From Paracoccus aurantiacus (GTDB lineage Bacteria > Pseudomonadota > Alphaproteobacteria > Rhodobacterales > Rhodobacteraceae): a stretch of DNA of 64,000 nt. Positions within the stretch are counted from its first letter, which is position 1. Every line of letters starts with the position of its first letter. Under the pieces are notes generated by a model. That model was not told the origin of the DNA. It saw only the letters and a list, made by a program, of their open reading frames with translations, and did no database searches. A program made the position numbers and the translations under genes. Of this stretch, positions 1 to 8,410 are shown one piece after another. Location of the stretch: NCBI RefSeq assembly GCF_007993065.1, contig NZ_VOPL01000006.1, positions 62,001-126,000 on the forward strand, written 5' to 3'.

Positions 1-380
1 ATGGCGGTGAAGATGATGCCGCCCGACATCGCGATCGTGGTCACGATCGTCTTGGCCCTGCCCTCCAGCCGCTCGGACAGGATATCGACGCCGACATGGA
101 TGCCGATGCGCACACCATAGGCCGCGCCGAATTTGGCCATCCAGACGAACAGGTAGATGCAAAGCTCCTGCGCCCAGACAAGGTTCAGGCCCCGCAGCGT
201 CGAATAGAACGAGCGCGACGCGTTGCTGATCCACTCGATTCCCCAGCCACGGCTGGCACGCACGACATCGGCAGTTATATCAAGCGCATAGCGCTGCGTC
301 ACCGCGACAAAGATCAGCAGTGTCGCGGCGGCCATCAGCACGATGATGAGAATCTCTTCGAAACGGTCCAGAAACCGCAT
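1..380 (-). CDS. TRAP transporter small permease (DctQ family), partial at the window edge
   Basis: This is the N-terminal 126 residues of a small TRAP membrane subunit; the C-terminus lies outside the window. It begins MRFLDRFEEILIIV, and a hydrophobic first helix spans residues 10-28. The WAQELCIYLFVWMAKFGAAY stretch around residues 70-90 is typical of DctQ, which uses two or more helices to contact the large permease DctM. It lies downstream of dctP on the same strand with a 76-base gap, the usual P-Q-M order, so dctM is expected just beyond base 1. The substrate cannot be read from the sequence. The family call is firm. Confidence 0.88.
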   Translation of the reverse strand, partial: MRFLDRFEEILIIVLMAAATLLIFVAVTQRYALDITADVVRASRGWGIEWISNASRSFYSTLRGLNLVWAQELCIYLFVWMAKFGAAYGVRIGIHVGVDILSERLEGRAKTIVTTIAMSGGIIFTA

Positions 381-456
381 CGTCCCCCCTCCTGCATTTT
401 TATGGTTGATTTTGTTGGAACGGGCCGGGTCGCAGATGCGCCCGGCCCATCCGGTA

Positions 457-1449
457 TCAGTTCGCCGTCGCTTCTTCGATCTGAGCGATCAGATCGGCCC
501 CGATGCGGTCGGCCATTTCTTCGCGGACCGGCATCAGCGCCTCTTTCCAGGCGGCTTTCTCCTCGTCCGTCATTTCATGGAATTCGGTCGTGCCGGCATC
601 CATCATGGCTTGCAGCGCCTTGTCGTTCTCGTCCTTGGCGATGCCGTTGGCGTATTCGGTCGCCTCGGTCATGGCCTTTTCAAGATTCGCGCGCACATCT
701 TCCGGCAGGCCGTCCCAGAATTCCTTGTTCACGATGACCGCGTAACCAAGATAACCGTGGTTCGACAGGGTCGCGTTCTTCTGAACCTCGTTCATCTTCT
801 GGGTGTACATGTTCGAGGGCGGGTTTTCCGTCCCGTCCACGACGCCCGTCTGCAGGCCCTGATACACTTCCGAGAAAGCCATGACTTGCGGCACCGCGCC
901 CAGCGCATTCATCTCGGCTTCCAGCACTTTCGACGACTGGATGCGCATCTTCAGCCCCAGGAAGTCATCCGGCACGATCAGCGGAGAGTTCGCCGACATG
1001 ATCTTGAAGCCGTTATCCCAGTAAGCGAGGCCCTTGATGCCTTTGTCTTCCAGCTTGGCCAGCAGCGCCTTGCCGATCTCGCCATCGGTGATCTTGCGAA
1101 GCTGGTCATAGCCGTCGAAGATATAGGGCAGGTCGAACGCTTCGAAATCCTGAATGCCAAGCGGCCCGAACTTTGCCAGCGACGGTGCCAGCATCTGGAC
1201 AGAACCAAGCTGAAGCGCCTCAAGCTCTTCCTTGTCCTTGTAAAGCTGGCTGTTCGGATAGACTTCGACCTTCACCTTGCCTTCGGTATATTGTTCGGCC
1301 AGTTCCTTGAACTTTTCCGCCCCTTTGCCCTTCGGCGTGTCGGGCGCAACGACATGGCTGAACTTGATGGTGATGTCCTGTGCCCATGCGCCAGCGCCAA
1401 GGCCAAGCGAAATCACGGCAGCAAGGCCGGCGGTTACGATACGGTTCAT
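457..1449 (-). CDS. TRAP transporter substrate-binding protein, DctP family
   Basis: This 330-residue periplasmic solute receptor feeds a TRAP (DctPQM) transporter, which uses the sodium gradient to import small organic acids. Residues 1-23 are a Sec signal peptide ending AWA before QDITIKFSH, a standard DctP mature start. The conserved segment with MRIQ and a downstream TENPPSNMY stretch contains the carboxylate-binding Arg region near residue 170. A strong ribosome-binding site, GGGGAGGT, sits 4 bases ahead of the ATG. The gene is divergent from an AraC regulator with about 200 bases between them. The ligand is unknown; the neighbouring amine-oxidation genes are only a hint. Confidence 0.93.
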   Translation of the reverse strand: MNRIVTAGLAAVISLGLGAGAWAQDITIKFSHVVAPDTPKGKGAEKFKELAEQYTEGKVKVEVYPNSQLYKDKEELEALQLGSVQMLAPSLAKFGPLGIQDFEAFDLPYIFDGYDQLRKITDGEIGKALLAKLEDKGIKGLAYWDNGFKIMSANSPLIVPDDFLGLKMRIQSSKVLEAEMNALGAVPQVMAFSEVYQGLQTGVVDGTENPPSNMYTQKMNEVQKNATLSNHGYLGYAVIVNKEFWDGLPEDVRANLEKAMTEATEYANGIAKDENDKALQAMMDAGTTEFHEMTDEEKAAWKEALMPVREEMADRIGADLIAQIEEATAN

Positions 1450-1612
1450 ATTACCTCCCCGGTATTATCGTTGACTCGTCACGGGAGAAGCCGCCACAAG
1501 CGGTCCGCTCCTCCCCCACAGACATCAATAGAGCGAATTTATCACGCTGCCTATGGCCCATTTCGATCCGTGCCCGATCGCAGCGCTTGACCAAAGGCCG
1601 TGCCGCGATGCT

Positions 1613-1632
1613 ATGCTTCGAATATAAAGCAT
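1613..1632. promoter_or_regulatory. Small inverted repeat upstream of the AraC-family gene
   Basis: ATGCTT and AAGCAT face each other across 8 AT-rich bases, about 17 bases before the TTG start of the AraC gene. It could be an operator or part of the promoter; a TTGACC hexamer lies upstream near 1588. Function is inferred only from position. Confidence 0.25.
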
Positions 1633-1648
1633 CTGCCGGGCCAGTCTT

Positions 1649-2533
1649 TTGAACCATGTCCCACCCCCGCTGTCAGGCGCGGACCCGCGCCGCTTTCAGG
1701 GCGACCTGCAAGCCGTCTGCGGCGCATTTCACGTTCATCCTGCCGCGCACCACACCGGGTCCGTCACCACGGGGCGGCTTGGCGGGCTGGATCTGGTGCG
1801 AGTGGCGACAAATGCCCGCGCGATCGAGCGTGGCGCCCGCGATGCGGCCCGCGATCACATGCCGCATTATTTCCTGATCCGCCAGCTTGCGGGATCAGCC
1901 CGGATGGAACAGCGCGGGCAGCACGTCGAACTGGCTGCGGGCGATTTCTTTCTGGCGAGCTCGACGCGCCCGGCGCTGTTTCGCTATGGCGAAAGCTCAC
2001 TGCAGGCATCCCTGCATCTGCCCCGCCCCCCTCTGGCCGAGGCATTTGGCCGCATGGCCGGTGCAGGGCTGCATCTTCCGGGGCAGTCGGTCATGGGCCG
2101 TGCTGTCGCCCGCGCTCTGGCCCGGCTGAGCAGTCAACCGGATGAGCTGGCCGATTTGCTTGCCATCGCGGTGAAGAACACCGATGCGCCGGAACTTGCG
2201 CTGATCGCGGCTGCGCAGGATCTGATCGCGCGCCGTGCGAGCGACCCCTCACTGACGCCGGCGACGCTTTCCGCGATGCTGGGCGTTTCGCTGCGCCAGC
2301 TTCAGCGCGCCTTTTCGGCCGAAGCCGCGACCGCCTCGGGTGCGATTGCAGCGCGACGAATGGCGACCGTTTGCGCTTTGCTGCGTGCACGGCCCGATCT
2401 GACCGTCACGGCCTGCGCGGGGCAAGCCGGCTTTCCCGACATCTCGCGCTTTACGCGCGATTTCCGCGCCGCGCATGGCTGCACCCCCGGCCAGTATCGC
2501 CGCGGCACGACACAGCCAACTGCTGCCCTCTAG
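1649..2533 (+). CDS. AraC-family transcriptional regulator, FeaR-like
   Basis: This 294-residue protein has an N-terminal AraC-binding-like domain (about 30-180) and a C-terminal double helix-turn-helix (about 195-290). The second helix-turn-helix ends in GFPDISRFTRDFRAAHG, the classic AraC signature, followed by TPGQYRR. The start is taken as TTG at 1649 because an in-frame stop lies at 1625-1627 and no ATG is available before the conserved region. Its downstream neighbours are an aldehyde dehydrogenase and a copper amine oxidase. That is the gene set controlled by FeaR in enteric bacteria, so activation of the amine-degrading genes is the likely role. The effector is unknown. Confidence 0.85.
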   Translation: MNHVPPPLSGADPRRFQGDLQAVCGAFHVHPAAHHTGSVTTGRLGGLDLVRVATNARAIERGARDAARDHMPHYFLIRQLAGSARMEQRGQHVELAAGDFFLASSTRPALFRYGESSLQASLHLPRPPLAEAFGRMAGAGLHLPGQSVMGRAVARALARLSSQPDELADLLAIAVKNTDAPELALIAAAQDLIARRASDPSLTPATLSAMLGVSLRQLQRAFSAEAATASGAIAARRMATVCALLRARPDLTVTACAGQAGFPDISRFTRDFRAAHGCTPGQYRRGTTQPTAAL

Positions 2534-2644
2534 AAACGCCGTCGGCGTTGTCGCGATTCGCCAAGACAGCACGCATCCTCGGCTTTTAGCCTGACGGGCG
2601 GGAAAGCGTCCGCTGCCAGGCAGGACGCGCTCTGGGAGGAAGCA

Positions 2645-4051
2645 ATGACCACGACATATCCAAATATCATCGACGGTGCGCGCGACGAAGTCGGCGCGGG
2701 CTTCGATGTCATCAACCCGTCCACAGGGGTAGCAGCGGGGCGCGCCATCGGGGCCGACGCTGCGGCGCTGAACAGGGCGGTCAAGGCGGCGCGCGCGGCC
2801 TTTCCCGGCTGGGCGGCAACGCCCTGGGCAGACCGTCAGGCGGCGTGCAACAAGATCGCCGGGCTGATCGGCGGCAATGCCGAAGAACTGGCGAAATTGC
2901 TGTCGACCGAACAGGGCAAGCCCCTGAACGGCGTCGGCGCACGCTTCGAAATCGGCGGCTGTCAGGCCTGGACCAGCTATACCGCCAGCCTGACGCTGGA
3001 GACGGAGATCATTCAGGATAACGAGGAAGGCCGGGTCGAATTGCAGCGCGTCCCGATTGGCGTCATTGGCGCAATTACGCCGTGGAACTGGCCGGTGCTG
3101 ATTGGCGTCTGGCACATCATCCCGGCCATTCTTGCCGGCAATTGCGTCATCATCAAACCGTCCGAGAACACGCCGCTTTCGACCCTGCGACTGGCCGAGA
3201 TCATGCAGGATGCGCTGCCACCCGGCGTCGTGCAGGCGCTGGCTTCGGAAGGCGATCTTGGCCCGCTGATGACCGATCATCCGGGTATCGACAAGATCAG
3301 CTTCACCGGCTCGATCCCGACAGGGTCGAAGGTCATGGCCGGCGCCGCCAGGGATATCAAGCGCGTGACGCTGGAACTGGGCGGCAACGATCCCGGCATC
3401 GTGCTGCCAGACGTGGACCCCGCCGCGATTGCCGAGGGGCTATTCTGGGGCTGCTTCATCAATAACGGCCAGACCTGCGCAGCGCTGAAGCGCCTTTATG
3501 TGCACGAGGACATCCATGACGCCGTGACCGAGGCACTGGCAGGCGTCGCGGCAAACATGCCGATGGGCGATGGTCTGGAAGAAGGCAGCATTGTCGGCCC
3601 GATCCAGAACCGTGACCAGTACAACATCGTGAAGGATTTCGTGCAGGATGCGCTCGACAAGGGGGCTTCGCTGGTGACAGGCGGTGTGCCGGAAGGCAAT
3701 GACCTGTTCTTCCCGACGACCATCCTGACCGGGGTCGGGCCGGGCATGAAGCTGCACGATCTGGAACAGTTCGGCCCCGCCATCGGCATCACCAAATGGC
3801 GCGACGAGGACGAGGTCGTGCGGCTGGCGAATGACGACAAATGCGGGCTTGGTGCCTCTGTCTGGTCCGGCGATCCCGCCCGCGCGCGCAAGCTGGCCGA
3901 CCGGATCAGCGCCGGGTCGGTCTGGATCAACAAGCACGGGATGATCCAGCCCAACGCACCCTTCGGCGGCGTCCGCCAATCCGGCATCGGGGTGCAGTTC
4001 GGCGTCGACGGCCTGCGCGAATGCACCAATGTCAAAACCATCCTGAGCTGA
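2645..4051 (+). CDS. NAD(P)-dependent aldehyde dehydrogenase, phenylacetaldehyde dehydrogenase-like
   Basis: This 468-residue class 3 aldehyde dehydrogenase should oxidise an aldehyde to its carboxylate. The Rossmann region carries ITPWNWP (about 140) and KPSENTP (about 170). The general base is Glu244 in ELGGNDPG and the nucleophile is Cys278 in NNGQTCA. The C-terminal PFGGVRQSG motif is present. GGGAGGAAGC provides a good ribosome-binding site before the ATG. It is followed after 17 bases by a copper amine oxidase, so it probably removes the aldehyde that enzyme makes, as FeaB does with TynA. It has no signal peptide, so it acts in the cytoplasm. Substrate specificity is inferred from context. 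Confidence 0.9.
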   Translation: MTTTYPNIIDGARDEVGAGFDVINPSTGVAAGRAIGADAAALNRAVKAARAAFPGWAATPWADRQAACNKIAGLIGGNAEELAKLLSTEQGKPLNGVGARFEIGGCQAWTSYTASLTLETEIIQDNEEGRVELQRVPIGVIGAITPWNWPVLIGVWHIIPAILAGNCVIIKPSENTPLSTLRLAEIMQDALPPGVVQALASEGDLGPLMTDHPGIDKISFTGSIPTGSKVMAGAARDIKRVTLELGGNDPGIVLPDVDPAAIAEGLFWGCFINNGQTCAALKRLYVHEDIHDAVTEALAGVAANMPMGDGLEEGSIVGPIQNRDQYNIVKDFVQDALDKGASLVTGGVPEGNDLFFPTTILTGVGPGMKLHDLEQFGPAIGITKWRDEDEVVRLANDDKCGLGASVWSGDPARARKLADRISAGSVWINKHGMIQPNAPFGGVRQSGIGVQFGVDGLRECTNVKTILS

Positions 4052-4068
4052 TTGCAACACGGGAGACG

Positions 4069-6381
4069 ATGATGAAAACCACACTCACGACTGGCCTGAC
4101 CCTCGCCGCGATGCTGCTGGGAACGGCCGCCCTGTCCCATCCGCTGGACGGGCTGACCGGCGACGAGATTCGCCGCACCACCGAAATTCTGCGTGCGGCC
4201 GGAGAGGCCGATGAAAACACGCTCTATCCCCTGATCGAGCTGAAAGAGCCGCCGAAGGATCAGGTTCTCGCATGGAAGGAAGGCGATACGCTCGACCGGC
4301 GGGTGATTGTTGATTACGCCACGCCCGAGGGGTTCAGCCGCGCGATTGTCAACCTGACCCAGGGCTCGGTCGAGGAAACTGCCCCGACCGAGGGCCAGCC
4401 GATGGTGCTGTTCGGCGAATTCATGAAGGCGATGCAGGTGGCGCTGTCGGATGACCGCATGATCGCGGGGCTGGAAAAGCGCGGTGTCACACCGGATCAG
4501 GCCTTCTGCCTGCCGCTGACCGCAGGAAACTTCCTGACCCCGGAATATGACGGCAAACGCCTGATGAAAGTGCCCTGCTACAAGGCGCCGTCGGGGTCGT
4601 CCAACTGGTATGCCAAGCCGCTGGAAGGGCTTTACGCCATGGTCGATCTGCAGAAGGGCGAGGTTGTCGATGTCATCGACGAGGGCGCGATTCCCGCGCC
4701 CGAGGATGACTGGGGTTATACCGAGGCCGAAATCGCCGAGCGTGCGCCCCTGCGCCCCGCCGCCAATGCCGCACGCTTGGCGCAGGAAGGCGGGCCCAAC
4801 TACACCATCGAAAACGGCGTGGTGAACTGGGATATCTGGCGCTTCCGCTGGCGCACGGACAAGCGGCCGGGTTTGGTCCTGTCCAATGTTGACGTCCGCG
4901 ACGGCGAGGAATGGCGCAGCGTCCTGTATCAGGCGCATCTGTCCGAGGTCTTCGTCCCCTATATGGACCCGTCCGAGGGCTGGTACTGGCGCACCTATAT
5001 GGACAGCGGGGAATATGGCTTCGGGCTGTTTCTGACGCCCCTTCGCAAGAATGTGGACTGCCCCTCCTATGCGACCTTCCTGCCCGCCGTCATCAATGAC
5101 GATGCCGGAAACCCAATGGAAATCCCCGATGCCGTCTGCATCTTCGAACGCGATATCGGCGACCCGGCCTGGCGGCATTTCGAGGTGTTCGAGCAGGGAC
5201 CGGACAAGTTCGTTCCCGCCGAGGGCCGCCCGGAAACAGAGCTGGTGATCCGCACCGCGTCCGAGGTCGGCAATTATGACTATCTCATCGACTATCGCTT
5301 CAAGCAGAACGGCGCGATCTATATCATGGTCGGTGCCTCGGGTCTGGATGCGGTGAAGGGCGTCGCCTCGACCAGCATGGACGACCCGACAGCGGCGGAC
5401 GACACCCGCTATGGCAGCCTGATCGCGCCGCATCTGGTCGCGCCCAACCACGACCACTATTTCAACTTCCGCATGGATTTCGACGTGGACCAGCCGGCCA
5501 ACATGGCCTCGACGCTGGATATTGTCCCGGCGGAGAACCTGCCCGGCGATGTGCCGCGCAAGTCGATGTGGCAGGTAAACGAGGTCATGGCCGACAGCGA
5601 ACTGACCGCGCGCTATACCTTCAGCGCCTTCAAGCCGCGCTATTTCCACGTGATGAACGGCGACCGCAAAGGGCCGCTTGGCCACAACCCGGCCTATATG
5701 ATCCATCACGGCAATGTCGCCTACGGCCCGTATGATTTCGAAAACGACCCGCCCTTCAAGCGCAACCGCTATCTGGAATACAGCCTGTGGAACACTGTTT
5801 ACGACCCGGATCAGCGCTATGCCGGCGGCACGTTCGCCATGCAGTCGGACGGGTCAGACACGCTGGCGCAATGGGTCGAGGACGACCAGTCGCTGCATAA
5901 TGCCGACATCGTGTCGTGGTTCACGGCAGGCTTCCACCACATCCCACGGGTCGAGGACTGGCCCGTCATGTCGACCGAATGGAAGACGATCCACCTGATG
6001 CCGATGAACTTCTTCGCCATGAACCCGGCCGCAACGATCCGGCTGCCCGCCGATGACGAAGCGGCATTGCCTGTGGATGCAGCCGCCGCCGCCGTGGACA
6101 CGCCTGAAGAAGCAGGGGCCGCGATGGACGAAAATGCACCACCGGCTGAGGCAGCGTCAGAAGCGGCGGCAGACGCCGTGCCGGAATCAGCCGACACAAC
6201 CGCGGAACCCGACGCCGCCGTATCCGGGGCACCCGCCGCCGCGCCCGAAACTGACGCGGCTGGCGATGACCCGGCTGGTGACGATCTGGACGCAGCACTG
6301 GATGCGGCAATCGGCGAAACTAACGCCCCTGCCGATCAGGGGTCGGGGTCTGCCCCGCCTGTGCCAAAGCCCGCACAATAG
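4069..6381 (+). CDS. Periplasmic copper amine oxidase with an unusual acidic C-terminal tail
   Basis: This 770-residue primary-amine oxidase converts RCH2NH2 plus O2 to an aldehyde, ammonia and H2O2. A Sec signal peptide covers residues 1-22. The topaquinone precursor is Tyr403 in GNYDY. The catalytic base is Asp312 in YMDSGEYG, and the copper ligands are His461 and His463 (NHDHYF) plus a His at 623-624 in the FHHIPRVEDWP motif. Homology ends near residue 657 (NFFAMNPAATIRLP). The remaining roughly 110 residues are an Ala/Pro/Asp/Glu-rich tail with no recognised domain. Two ATGs (4069, 4072) follow GGGAGA; 4072 has better spacing. It is the second gene after the aldehyde dehydrogenase in a tynA-feaB-like pair. 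Confidence 0.92.
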   Translation: MMKTTLTTGLTLAAMLLGTAALSHPLDGLTGDEIRRTTEILRAAGEADENTLYPLIELKEPPKDQVLAWKEGDTLDRRVIVDYATPEGFSRAIVNLTQGSVEETAPTEGQPMVLFGEFMKAMQVALSDDRMIAGLEKRGVTPDQAFCLPLTAGNFLTPEYDGKRLMKVPCYKAPSGSSNWYAKPLEGLYAMVDLQKGEVVDVIDEGAIPAPEDDWGYTEAEIAERAPLRPAANAARLAQEGGPNYTIENGVVNWDIWRFRWRTDKRPGLVLSNVDVRDGEEWRSVLYQAHLSEVFVPYMDPSEGWYWRTYMDSGEYGFGLFLTPLRKNVDCPSYATFLPAVINDDAGNPMEIPDAVCIFERDIGDPAWRHFEVFEQGPDKFVPAEGRPETELVIRTASEVGNYDYLIDYRFKQNGAIYIMVGASGLDAVKGVASTSMDDPTAADDTRYGSLIAPHLVAPNHDHYFNFRMDFDVDQPANMASTLDIVPAENLPGDVPRKSMWQVNEVMADSELTARYTFSAFKPRYFHVMNGDRKGPLGHNPAYMIHHGNVAYGPYDFENDPPFKRNRYLEYSLWNTVYDPDQRYAGGTFAMQSDGSDTLAQWVEDDQSLHNADIVSWFTAGFHHIPRVEDWPVMSTEWKTIHLMPMNFFAMNPAATIRLPADDEAALPVDAAAAAVDTPEEAGAAMDENAPPAEAASEAAADAVPESADTTAEPDAAVSGAPAAAPETDAAGDDPAGDDLDAALDAAIGETNAPADQGSGSAPPVPKPAQ

Positions 6382-6426
6382 GGTTTGGCCTTCGTCATGT
6401 TGGATTGGGGCGGGCAGATGTCCGCC

Positions 6427-6891
6427 TCAGTCAGTGTGGAGCAAGGGGGCGGGTAAACCCAGGCATTGTGCGACCCGGCCGCGGAAATGCGGAACGGCGC
6501 GGGCGTGGACGACATATTCCGTAACCGGCATCAGGCGCCAGTATTGGCCCTCGTCCCCGAAGCGGATGGCCGCAATATCCTGTCGCGACAATCGCCCCGT
6601 ATAAAAGACCGCCACGCCGCCTGGCTGAGAGGGGACAGGAAACACCCAACGTCCAAGCAGTCTTTCGGAAGACAGGCAAAGACCGAATTCCTCGTGCAGC
6701 TCGCGCAGGGCGCATTCCGGCGCGGATTCGGCCCCCTCGCGCCCGCCGCCCGGCAAATCCCAGCATCCCGGAAACGGGATATGCTGGAAATCGTCACGCA
6801 GATAGACAAGCAGACCAGATCCGCATGTCAGGATCAGCTTGGCGGCGGCAAAGTTATCTCCGTCTGACCAGACGCCCGCGGCCGGGCTCAC
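6427..6891 (-). CDS. Nudix hydrolase
   Basis: This 154-residue pyrophosphohydrolase cleaves nucleoside-diphosphate-linked substrates. A perfect Nudix box, G-x5-E-x7-RELHEEFGL, lies at about residues 48-70 and supplies the metal-binding Glu residues. The preceding CWDLPGGG is also typical. Translation starts at GTG 6891, which overlaps the stop of the upstream amidohydrolase gene in a GTGA arrangement, so the two are coupled. The exact substrate is not deducible. It converges on the amine oxidase gene 45 bases away. Confidence 0.9.
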   Translation of the reverse strand: MSPAAGVWSDGDNFAAAKLILTCGSGLLVYLRDDFQHIPFPGCWDLPGGGREGAESAPECALRELHEEFGLCLSSERLLGRWVFPVPSQPGGVAVFYTGRLSRQDIAAIRFGDEGQYWRLMPVTEYVVHARAVPHFRGRVAQCLGLPAPLLHTD

Positions 6892-7790
6892 TCTGCCGCG
6901 ACCCGGAACCGGTCGGGATCGCAGGGAAGCTGGGCCGCCTGCGAAAGCACCTGCGCGAGACGGGCCGCGCAGTCATCGTAACCGTCCGAAGGACGCATCC
7001 GCACGGGGTCGAGGTAAAGGTTGCGGTCGATCTCGATCTGGGCGACGTGGACATTCTGCGTCGGACGGCCGTAGGCCGTCGCCACATAAGCGCCCGAGAA
7101 TGGCGAATTGATCCGCAGCCTGAAACCGGCATCGCGCATCAGGGTGGCCAGCGTGTCGCGCAGCGCAAGGCCGCAACTGATGCCGTGCCGGTCACCTATC
7201 ACGGCCTGAGGAAGCGGACCCGTCAGATGCGAGATCGCCTCATGCGGCATCGAATGCATGTCAATCACGATGGCGCGTCCGAATCGCTCAAGCGCCTCGT
7301 CGATAACCTCGCGAAGGGCCGCGTGATAGGGTCGCCAATAGGTGTCGATACGCCGCCGCGCTTCGGCAAGCGTGATCGGGCCGCGCCGGATCGGGCGGGC
7401 ACCAGACACCACGCGCGGAATGACCCCAAGCCCCGCAAGCGCGCGGGGCGTGGTGGGGCGATTTCCGCCGCAGATGACGGCACCCGGATCAATCTCGGAC
7501 GCCGAGCGGTTTACATCGACAATGCTGCGCGGAAGCCGCGCCGTCAGCGTCACCGCGCCCGCTGCCAGCGCAGGCCGAATCAAGCGGTCCATGAACGCAT
7601 CTTCGGAAGATCGGAGCGTCGCAACATCAAGACAGGTTTCGGCCAGGAACCAGTCCGGAAATTCGCGGCCGGAATGGGGCGAGCAGACGATCACGCCGCT
7701 GGCCCACTCTGCCGGGCGCTGCAATACATGGCTGAAATTGTCGCCGGAATCGTCGCGTGGCATGTTGGCGTTATCGCTCGCGCTTTCCAT
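6888..7790 (-). CDS. N-formylglutamate amidohydrolase family protein
   Basis: This is a zinc-dependent amidohydrolase-fold enzyme of the HutG/N-formylglutamate deformylase family, 300 residues from ATG 7790. The family motifs are SPHSGR near residue 38, RSSEDAFMDRL near 55, DVNRSASEIDP near 90 and DMHSMPH near 180, followed by RINSPFSGAY. The ATG at 7790 is preferred because GGGGA lies 5 bases upstream; a GTG at 7817 in the same frame lacks a site. No histidine-degradation genes are adjacent, so true N-formylglutamate hydrolysis is not assured. It is coupled to the Nudix gene by a 4-base overlap. Confidence 0.85.
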   Translation of the reverse strand: MESASDNANMPRDDSGDNFSHVLQRPAEWASGVIVCSPHSGREFPDWFLAETCLDVATLRSSEDAFMDRLIRPALAAGAVTLTARLPRSIVDVNRSASEIDPGAVICGGNRPTTPRALAGLGVIPRVVSGARPIRRGPITLAEARRRIDTYWRPYHAALREVIDEALERFGRAIVIDMHSMPHEAISHLTGPLPQAVIGDRHGISCGLALRDTLATLMRDAGFRLRINSPFSGAYVATAYGRPTQNVHVAQIEIDRNLYLDPVRMRPSDGYDDCAARLAQVLSQAAQLPCDPDRFRVAAE

Positions 7791-7882
7791 CGCATTCCCC
7801 GGATCACCGGCGGGCACCGCCGGACTGCTACAGGCCGCTTTATACCGCCGCGTTTTTCTGTCGCCAACCGCCTTGAGATGTC

Positions 7883-7911
7883 TTGAAACCCCTGAAGACT
7901 GCCTATATAGA
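7883..7911 (+). promoter_or_regulatory. Probable promoter of tRNA-Val
   Basis: TTGAAA (7883-7888) and TATAGA (7906-7911) are separated by 17 bases, a good sigma-70-type match about 53 bases before the tRNA. The assignment rests on spacing and position only. Confidence 0.5.
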
Positions 7912-7963
7912 CCCCCGAACCAAAGCGAATTTGACCCCGAATGGGCGCGAATCGCTGCGGAAC

Positions 7964-8038
7964 GGGCGGTTAGCTCAGCGGTAGAGCACTACGTTGACAT
8001 CGTAGTGGCCACTGGTTCGATCCCAGTACCGCCCACCA
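7964..8038 (+). tRNA. tRNA-Val (anticodon GAC), CCA end encoded
   Basis: The acceptor stem GGGCGGT pairs with ACCGCCC, followed by discriminator A and an encoded CCA (8036-8038). The anticodon stem CTACG/CGTAG closes a loop TTGACAT with anticodon GAC, which reads valine GUC and GUU codons. The T arm is ACTGG-TTCGATC-CCAGT and the D arm has GCTCAGCGGTAGAGC. All cloverleaf elements are intact. Confidence 0.97.
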
Positions 8039-8046
8039 TTTTCGCG

Positions 8047-8073
8047 CCCCCGGGCTTATGACCGGGGGTATTT
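8047..8073 (+). terminator. Stem-loop after tRNA-Val, possible terminator
   Basis: CCCCCGG and CCGGGGG form a 7-base-pair stem with an 8-base loop, followed by TATTT. It lies 9 bases after the tRNA and before rpmJ, so it may end the tRNA transcript or serve as a processing boundary. Confidence 0.5.
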
Positions 8074-8118
8074 CAGTTTCAAGGCGCTTGGCTGAGCGCC
8101 GCGATGAGGAGAAGACCG

Positions 8119-8244
8119 ATGAAGGTTCGCAACTCGCTCCGCTCGCTCAAGAGCCGCCACCGCGATTGCCAGGTGGTGCGCCGCAAGGGCCGGATCTACG
8201 TTATCAACAAGACCAACCGTCGCTTCAAGGCCCGTCAGGGCTGA
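8119..8244 (+). CDS. rpmJ: 50S ribosomal protein L36
   Basis: This 41-residue basic protein of the large ribosomal subunit starts [11 protein letters not shown] and ends [12 protein letters not shown], the non-zinc (C-minus) form of L36 with a single Cys at residue 17. GAGGAG lies about 8 bases before the ATG. It stands alone between tRNA-Val and a TetR regulator and is followed by its own terminator, as is common for this gene in alphaproteobacteria. Confidence 0.96.
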   Translation: MKVRNSLRSLKSRHRDCQVVRRKGRIYVINKTNRRFKARQG

Positions 8245-8281
8245 TTGCGCGGACGGCCCCTTCTGGGGCTGCACCTGAAAG

Positions 8282-8309
8282 CCCGCTGCAGAGATGCCGC
8301 GGGTTTTTT
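8282..8309 (+). terminator. Rho-independent terminator of rpmJ
   Basis: CCCGC (8282-8286) pairs with GCGGG (8299-8303) and is followed at once by six T residues. It lies 37 bases after the rpmJ stop. Confidence 0.75.
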
Positions 8310-8410
8310 GCGGTCTGCGCCGTCGCGCGATTGGCCGGACCCCGCCGAAAAAGGACAGGAATATTGTCCGATCTGCCGCTTCTGTCTAACCTTCCCCTCA
8401 GGAGGTGTTG

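Noticed and set aside
3496..5709. A 737-codon minus-strand frame across the aldehyde dehydrogenase and amine oxidase genes
   Set aside because: Both plus-strand genes have complete catalytic motifs; the antisense frame has none and is a by-product of codon bias.
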